Shown here in pieces: positions 6,212-10,126 of a stretch of 10,126 bases of DNA. A program made the position numbers and the translations under genes. The notes below the pieces were generated by a model, which saw only the letters and a list, made by a program, of their open reading frames with translations, ran no database searches and was not told the DNA's origin. Position 1 is the stretch's first letter. Every line of letters starts with the position of its first letter. This DNA is from Clostridia bacterium (GTDB lineage: Bacteria; Bacillota; Clostridia; Christensenellales; CAG-917), in contig JAFVYE010000057.1 of the NCBI GenBank assembly GCA_017500745.1, positions 1 to 10,126 on the forward strand, read 5' to 3'.

Positions 6212-7225
6212 ATGAAAAACGATAAGAAAGTGCTTATTATCTACACCGGTGGCACAATCGGTATGAAAAACACCCGTGAGGGCTACGCCCCTGTCAGCGG
6301 GTATCTTCTTGGCGAGCTCAACAAGATTGAGGACCTCAACCGAGCCGATATGCCCCAATGGGATTTTATTGAATTTGACACCCTCTTGGACTCCTCCAAC
6401 GTCAGCGCAAAGGAGTGGAACGGCATTGCCAAAACCATAGTGGACAACTACTCTGCCTATGACGGATTTGTCATACTTCACGGCACGGACACCATGGCGT
6501 ACACAGCATCTGCATTGTCCTTTATTCTGCAAGGTCTTGGCAAGCCAGTCATCCTCACGGGATCACAAATTCCTCTCTGCGAGGTGCGCAGTGACGCCCG
6601 TGACAACCTCATCACGTCCCTCATCATTGCAAGCGACAGAGTGGTGGGCGAAGTGTGTTTGTACTTTGGCGGAAAACTGCTCCGTGGCAACCGTGCCACC
6701 AAAACAAGCGCAGACAAACTTGTTGCATTTGACTCCCCCAACTTCCCTCATCTTGCAGAGGTGGGCATAACCGTCAAGTACAACAACATTGCTCTCCCCG
6801 CTCATCAAGGAACCCCAACATACAACCCCTTTGTGACGGTGCCAATCGGCGTGCTCAAAGTGTTCCCCGGCATGCAGTTTGGGCTGTTTGAGTCCATCAT
6901 CACAGAAAAGCTCAACGGCGTTGTGCTTGAAACTTTTGGCGCAGGCAACATCCCCAACGGAGGGGATGATTTGCTTCCCATAATCAACAAGGCATTCAAG
7001 GCGGGAGCCGTTGTCACGGTGTGCTCACAATGCGTTGCAGGAAGCGTCACTCTTGGGGCCTATGAAACAAGCTCTGCCCTCAAAAAAGCTGGTGCGGTAA
7101 GTGGCAAAGATATGACCACCGAGAGCGCTGTTGCCAAGCTATATCATCTGTTTTCAATGGGCTACACCACCGATGAAATCAAGGTGCTCATGGAACAAAG
7201 CATAGTTGGTGAACTTACTGAATGA
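6212..7225 (+). CDS. ansA: L-asparaginase, type I (cytoplasmic)
   Basis: This enzyme hydrolyses asparagine to aspartate and ammonia. The 337-residue protein has the length of AnsA-type cytoplasmic asparaginases and no signal peptide. The first signature, YTGGTIG (residues 11-17), carries the nucleophile Thr12. The second, HGTDTMAYTA (90-99), carries Thr92 and Asp93. The catalytic Lys is in RATKTSA (Lys164). The SDARDN segment (127-132) is typical of type I enzymes. It is the only rightward gene here, diverges from the tRNA-Arg gene, and ends at a bidirectional terminator. Glutamyl-tRNA(Gln) amidotransferase subunit GatD is related, but it is longer and has an N-terminal extension missing here. 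Confidence 0.95.
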   Translation: MKNDKKVLIIYTGGTIGMKNTREGYAPVSGYLLGELNKIEDLNRADMPQWDFIEFDTLLDSSNVSAKEWNGIAKTIVDNYSAYDGFVILHGTDTMAYTASALSFILQGLGKPVILTGSQIPLCEVRSDARDNLITSLIIASDRVVGEVCLYFGGKLLRGNRATKTSADKLVAFDSPNFPHLAEVGITVKYNNIALPAHQGTPTYNPFVTVPIGVLKVFPGMQFGLFESIITEKLNGVVLETFGAGNIPNGGDDLLPIINKAFKAGAVVTVCSQCVAGSVTLGAYETSSALKKAGAVSGKDMTTESAVAKLYHLFSMGYTTDEIKVLMEQSIVGELTE

Positions 7226-7294
7226 TGCAACAAAAAAAGGTTGATTGCACAAAACAGCGCCATAAACCTTTGATTTGGAAAATATTACAAACAA

Positions 7295-7321
7295 AAATCC
7301 GCTCAACCGAGCGGATTTTTT
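7295..7321. terminator. Bidirectional terminator between ansA and pyrophosphatase
   Basis: A perfect 10-bp stem AAATCCGCTC/GAGCGGATTT (7295-7304 with 7309-7318) has loop AACC. A T-run follows on the plus strand, and the A-run before it gives a T-run on the minus strand. It serves ansA rightward and the dagK-pyrophosphatase pair leftward; the leftward stop codon at 7321-7323 abuts it. Confidence 0.92.
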
Positions 7322-7680
7322 CACATTATTATTTCACTTTGATGGAATTGCTCTTGGAAGTGGACTGCCCTTTCAATCTGCTCCTTTGTATATGGTGTGC
7401 CGTCACTTGCCACCCACTTGCACTCCTCGTCATCATGGCGGTGCACCACCGCTATGACAACTCCGTCAAAGGTGTCAAGAGGAGTTGTTTTGCCAAGAAC
7501 GTACACGTCTTGTTCCTCTCCATCTCCTCCCAAAATCCCGTCAACATATCCATAGTTTATGGGGTAGATTATTTCGGGATGTTTGGGATGAACAGCACCT
7601 ATGGGCCTGTCCATTGTCACGCTGACTGCAACTCCTATGAGTGACTTGTATTCACTCAAAAGCTTGTCAGTCAGCTCCAT
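7321..7680 (-). CDS. Short class I inorganic pyrophosphatase-like protein
   Basis: This 119-residue protein resembles the core of class I inorganic pyrophosphatases, which hydrolyse PPi to two phosphates with Mg2+. The region YPINYGY (39-45), then GDGEEQDVYVLG (52-63) matches the family's NYGY and DGxxxD metal-binding signature, with Asp53 and Asp58 the likely ligands. HRHDDEECKW (80-89) could supply further acidic ligands. At 119 residues it is well below the usual 160-180, but short versions annotated as pyrophosphatases occur in Clostridia. Its ATG overlaps the upstream lipid kinase stop by one base (TAATG), and no good Shine-Dalgarno precedes it, so translation probably depends on coupling. 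Activity on PPi is inferred; another phosphate ester could be the substrate. Confidence 0.82.
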   Translation of the reverse strand: MELTDKLLSEYKSLIGVAVSVTMDRPIGAVHPKHPEIIYPINYGYVDGILGGDGEEQDVYVLGKTTPLDTFDGVVIAVVHRHDDEECKWVASDGTPYTKEQIERAVHFQEQFHQSEIIM

Positions 7681-8546
7681 TATCTGAACATCTTCAATGC
7701 CCCTGACACAACTTTGATGTTGAGGGTTGTTTCGGGTATGATTTCGCCATCAAGTTCAAAACGGCTATCGTCAAGAGCTTCAATGGTGATTTCCTTGCCT
7801 GTGAGCTCTCCGCCCCATTCTGTGTCAACGTGTTTGCCACCGAGGAACTTCAACAGTCTGCCAACGATCTTGTATTTTTTCATCTCGCTGACGTAGCCGA
7901 TGTGAAGCAAGCCGTCATCCACAACTGCATTGGGGCAAATGGGGATGCCTCCCCCAATAAAACCGCCGTTGCCAACGCCGATCATAAACACGCTCATATC
8001 CTTTGTTTCGCCGTCTACTGTGAGGCGAAGATTGTGGAAACGTGTGTGGAGCAAGGTGTAAAGCAGTGAGTAATAGTAGGCAGCTTTGCCCTTCAATCTC
8101 TTGACCTTTTCGTACTTCAAGAGGACGTCAACGTCCATACCGCCACCGCCAACGTTCAAGCATCTTTGGTTGCCAAGCTCCATATAGTCAACATAGCCAA
8201 CGTTGCCGTCAAGGATGATTTTGACTGCGTCTGCAACCTTTGTGGGATGACCGGACTTTTTGATGAAGTCGTTTCCACTGCCACAGGCCACAAGGCCAAG
8301 GGTGACGTTGTCAAAATTCTCTATGCCACAAAGGACTTCGTGGAAGGATCCATCTCCGCCCATTGCCACGATATTGGTGTTGGGGATGAGAGAAAGTTCT
8401 CTTGCGATTTCGGTTGCATGACCTGCGTACTCGGTTTTGTGCACGGCATATTCTGCGCCGTGTGCTTTGAACATATTTTCTACTTCTTCAAGGGCTTTGA
8501 GGGTTTTACCCTTTCCGCCGATGGGGTTTACGATAATGTGGTACAT
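7680..8546 (-). CDS. DagK/YegS-type lipid kinase
   Basis: The 288-residue protein belongs to the diacylglycerol kinase catalytic-domain family, which phosphorylates diacylglycerol or related lipids with ATP at the membrane surface. The N-terminal NPIGGKGKT (7-15), the nucleotide-binding GGDGS (63-67), and CGSGNDF (88-94) are the family's hallmark motifs. The second domain carries NGGFIGGGIPICPNA (193-207), DDGLL (210-214) and LDGE (265-268). I chose the ATG at 8544-8546 because AAGGAG lies 6 nt upstream; a longer in-frame reading to 8657 would cross the promoter and the neighbour's terminator. It is the first gene of a two-gene unit with the short pyrophosphatase. Whether the lipid is diacylglycerol or another lipid is not decided by sequence. 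Confidence 0.9.
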   Translation of the reverse strand: MYHIIVNPIGGKGKTLKALEEVENMFKAHGAEYAVHKTEYAGHATEIARELSLIPNTNIVAMGGDGSFHEVLCGIENFDNVTLGLVACGSGNDFIKKSGHPTKVADAVKIILDGNVGYVDYMELGNQRCLNVGGGGMDVDVLLKYEKVKRLKGKAAYYYSLLYTLLHTRFHNLRLTVDGETKDMSVFMIGVGNGGFIGGGIPICPNAVVDDGLLHIGYVSEMKKYKIVGRLLKFLGGKHVDTEWGGELTGKEITIEALDDSRFELDGEIIPETTLNIKVVSGALKMFR

Positions 8547-8565
8547 AACGTACTCCTTATTTATG

Positions 8566-8603
8566 ATATTCAACATTTTACGCCATTTGTTGAATATTGT
8601 CAA
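8566..8603 (-). promoter_or_regulatory. dagK promoter overlaid by a 10-bp inverted repeat
   Basis: On the minus strand, a perfect -35 TTGACA (8598-8603), a 17-bp spacer and -10 TAAAAT (8575-8580) predict a start near 8568. A perfect inverted repeat, ATATTCAACA (8566-8575) and TGTTGAATAT (8588-8597) on the plus strand with a 12-nt gap, fills the spacer next to the -35 and covers the start site. Arm centres are 22 bp apart, about two helical turns, as for a dimeric repressor. A third partial copy, ATTCAACA, is at 8640-8647. Confidence 0.8.
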
Positions 8604-8645
8604 CGATTTGCACAAACAAAGAGTTCTTCTATATATTTTATTCAA

Positions 8646-8672
8646 CAAAAAAAGCACTCCGCTTGGAGTGCT
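8646..8672 (-). terminator. Terminator of alcohol dehydrogenase gene
   Basis: On the minus strand, stem AGCACTCC/GGAGTGCT (8653-8660 with 8665-8672) with a 4-nt loop is followed by seven T residues. It begins 6 nt after the stop codon. Confidence 0.93.
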
Positions 8673-8678
8673 CTTGTT

Positions 8679-9893
8679 TTATTTGATTTTGTCGTACATG
8701 GCTTTGATGTCTGCTCTGCTCCAAACCTCTGGACAGGGATAAAGCGGATTTGCTTCCGCAAAAGCGTGATCTATCATGGCGGGCAAATCTTTGTCATCAA
8801 TCTTCCAAGGCGCAGGCAGTTTTTCGGGGATTTCCATATAGGCGTTCATCTCTTTGATTGCCCTGATAAATCCGTTGGCCTTTTCTGCGTTGTCCTTGCC
8901 TGTGATTCCTACGGCATCTGCCAGCTGTGCCAGCTTTTTGTGGGCCTTTTTGCCATATGCTTCAAGGACGTGAGGGAGCAAAATTGCGTTGGCAAGGCCG
9001 TGAGGCACGCCGTATTGTCCACCCAAGGTGTGTGCCACCGCATGAACGTAGCCCACGTATGCTCTTGTAAAGGCGCATCCTGCAAGGTAAGATGCGTGTT
9101 GCATCTCGTTGCGGGCCTCTCTATCGTGGCCGTCATCGTAGGCACGTTTGAGATATTTGAAGATGAGCTTTGTTGCCTCAATGGCTTGACGTTTGGTTTG
9201 ACTGGTGTTTTCTCCACCGATGTACGCTTCAACTGCGTGAGTGAGTGCATCCATACCCGTGGTGGCGGTAAGACCCTTGGGCAGACCTACGGTCAGCAAT
9301 GGATCCATAACCGCATAGTGCGGAATAAGACTTGGGTCGTTGATAGGATATTTTTCATGCTTGTCAGGGTTGGATATGACCGCTGCCAAAGTGGCCTCGC
9401 TGCCCGTGCCTGAAGTGGTGGGCACTGCGATGAGAGGAGGCAGTTTTTTCAAAATTTTCAGCACCCCTTTCATCTTTTCCACACTCTTGTTGGGACGAGC
9501 GATTCGTGCGCCGATGCCCTTTGCGCAGTCAATGACCGAGCCACCTCCCAGAGCCACGATGTGGTCGCACTTGTTTTCATAATAGAATTTTACGCCGTCT
9601 TCAATGTTTTGTATGGTGGGATTTGGCACCACGTCGCTGAAGATTTCGCCGTCCATATCAACCGCTTTCATGCCTTCAACAAGGTGATCAACAAGTCCAA
9701 GAGAAAGGATGGTTTTGTCTGTGACAAGCATAACTTTGTGCCAACCCATTTTTTTGCAAAATGCAGGCAGTTTTTCAAGAGATCCTTCCCCAGAAATCAT
9801 TTCGGGAGTGCGCCAAGGCAGAAGCCACATTGCACACCACATAGTCTTTTGAAAAACTCTGCAAAAGCCCTTGTAAAAAACGTTTACGCCCAT
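8679..9893 (-). CDS. Iron-containing alcohol dehydrogenase
   Basis: This is a group III (Fe-dependent) NAD(P)-linked alcohol dehydrogenase that interconverts an alcohol and an aldehyde in fermentation; the substrate is not known. The 404-residue protein carries the dinucleotide-binding GGGSVID (116-122), PTTSGTGSE (158-166), and the metal site TGMDALTHAVEAY with Asp215 and His219, then His284 and His298, with His288 as the probable catalytic His in AVAHTLGG. The first 27 residues form a hydrophobic/basic extension rich in Phe, Trp and Cys ahead of the LPWRTPE segment, which is seen in one clostridial subfamily. I chose the ATG at 9891-9893 because GGAGG lies 6 nt upstream; a start 27 nt further upstream has no such site. 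It has its own promoter and terminator. A glycerol or 1,3-propanediol dehydrogenase assignment is possible but not supported specifically. Confidence 0.93.
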   Translation of the reverse strand: MGVNVFYKGFCRVFQKTMWCAMWLLPWRTPEMISGEGSLEKLPAFCKKMGWHKVMLVTDKTILSLGLVDHLVEGMKAVDMDGEIFSDVVPNPTIQNIEDGVKFYYENKCDHIVALGGGSVIDCAKGIGARIARPNKSVEKMKGVLKILKKLPPLIAVPTTSGTGSEATLAAVISNPDKHEKYPINDPSLIPHYAVMDPLLTVGLPKGLTATTGMDALTHAVEAYIGGENTSQTKRQAIEATKLIFKYLKRAYDDGHDREARNEMQHASYLAGCAFTRAYVGYVHAVAHTLGGQYGVPHGLANAILLPHVLEAYGKKAHKKLAQLADAVGITGKDNAEKANGFIRAIKEMNAYMEIPEKLPAPWKIDDKDLPAMIDHAFAEANPLYPCPEVWSRADIKAMYDKIK

Positions 9894-9924
9894 AAAAAAC
9901 CTCCAAGAATATATTTTCAACTAT

Positions 9925-9953
9925 ATTATATTATTTTTTTCTTTATCTTTCAA
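9925..9953 (-). promoter_or_regulatory. Alcohol dehydrogenase promoter
   Basis: On the minus strand, -35 TTGAAA (9948-9953), a 17-bp A-rich spacer and a perfect -10 TATAAT (9925-9930) predict a start near 9918 and a leader of about 25 nt. A TTGACT (9955-9960) overlaps upstream, but at 24 bp from the -10 it is too far to pair with it. Confidence 0.7.
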
Positions 9954-9979
9954 TAGTCAATTTTTCTGTGTTTTTGCGT

Positions 9980-10007
9980 AAAAAAAACGCTACCCTTGCG
10001 GGTAGCG
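9980..10007 (-). terminator. Terminator of gap
   Basis: On the minus strand, stem CGCTACCC/GGGTAGCG (9988-9995 with 10000-10007) with a 4-nt loop is followed by at least seven T residues. It starts about 17 nt after the gap stop codon. Confidence 0.93.
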
Positions 10008-10024
10008 CATTTTTTGATTGGTTC

Positions 10025-10126
10025 TTACAGCTCTGCAAAGTATTTGATTGTGCGGACCATTTGTGAGGTGTAGCTGTTTTCGTTGTCGTACCAGGACACG
10101 ACTTGGACTTGGTAGGTGTCATCATC
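10025..10126 (-). CDS. gap: Glyceraldehyde-3-phosphate dehydrogenase, C-terminal end (partial)
   Basis: The last 33 codons and the TAA stop of a gene that continues beyond the right edge. The translated end contains VVSWYDNENSYTSQMVRT and finishes in IKYFAEL. The SWYDNE-x-x-Y segment is the conserved C-terminal signature of phosphorylating GAPDH, in which the Asn takes part in NAD binding. The enzyme converts glyceraldehyde 3-phosphate, NAD and phosphate to 1,3-bisphosphoglycerate in glycolysis. The reading frame is open to the edge; nothing can be said about its start or promoter. Confidence 0.95.
   Translation of the reverse strand, partial: DDDTYQVQVVSWYDNENSYTSQMVRTIKYFAEL

Noticed and set aside
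8547..8657. Possible 37-residue N-terminal extension of the lipid kinase
   Set aside because: It overlaps the promoter, operator-like repeat and neighbouring terminator; the internal ATG has AAGGAG at the right distance.
8166..9413. A 415-codon rightward frame antisense to dagK and alcohol dehydrogenase
   Set aside because: It crosses two real genes, a terminator and a promoter on the other strand; the translation is Cys/Val-rich with no motif, typical of a mirror frame.
1..10126. CRISPR array, insertion sequence, phage, toxin-antitoxin or defence system
   Set aside because: No spaced repeats, transposase, integrase, nuclease or paired small toxin genes were seen; all sizeable frames are accounted for by housekeeping genes or their shadows.

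Overview
The window looks like ordinary chromosomal housekeeping DNA from a low-to-moderate GC member of the Bacillota (Firmicutes), most likely an uncultured clostridial lineage. The clues are AT-rich intergenic spacers, AGGAGG-type ribosome binding sites, sigma-A-like promoters with 17-bp spacers, compact hairpin-plus-U-tract terminators after most genes, and protein families typical of Clostridia (a fused FtsX-type ABC exporter, a short class I pyrophosphatase, a DagK lipid kinase, and an iron alcohol dehydrogenase with an N-terminal extension). The lineage assignment is inference from gene content only. I see no CRISPR array, insertion sequence, phage gene, toxin-antitoxin pair or recognisable defence system, and no convincing undescribed multi-gene system.

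Layout, left to right. Positions 1-155 hold a strong leftward promoter with an A/T-rich UP-like region, a hairpin at its predicted start, and a boxA-like element. It resembles the front of a stable-RNA (possibly rRNA) operon whose body lies outside the window. Positions 156-484 are AT-rich and noncoding, with two alternating purine-pyrimidine GC-rich tracts. Then, all on the minus strand, come mnmA (tRNA 2-thiouridylase), a fused ABC ATPase/permease, and a two-gene overlapping unit of a small P-loop nucleotide kinase-like protein followed by cysK (cysteine synthase). A tRNA-Arg(CCG) gene with encoded CCA follows. The only rightward gene is ansA (type I L-asparaginase), which diverges from the tRNA and shares a bidirectional terminator with the next leftward pair. 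That pair is a DagK-type lipid kinase whose stop overlaps the start of a short inorganic pyrophosphatase. Further right are an iron-containing alcohol dehydrogenase and the last 33 codons of gap (glyceraldehyde-3-phosphate dehydrogenase), which runs off the right edge.

The genes do not form one pathway. They are small independent transcription units, most with their own promoter and terminator: sulfur transfer to tRNA (mnmA) and cysteine synthesis (cysK) touch sulfur metabolism; ansA feeds aspartate and ammonia; dagK touches lipid or polyprenol phosphorylation and is paired with pyrophosphate hydrolysis; adh and gap belong to fermentative carbon metabolism. The most interesting material is regulatory: a perfect 10-bp inverted repeat laid over the dagK promoter, a 7-bp palindrome on the start site of the ABC gene, an 8-bp direct repeat bracketing the mnmA -10 box, and alternating purine-pyrimidine elements on both sides of mnmA that share an 11-bp core.
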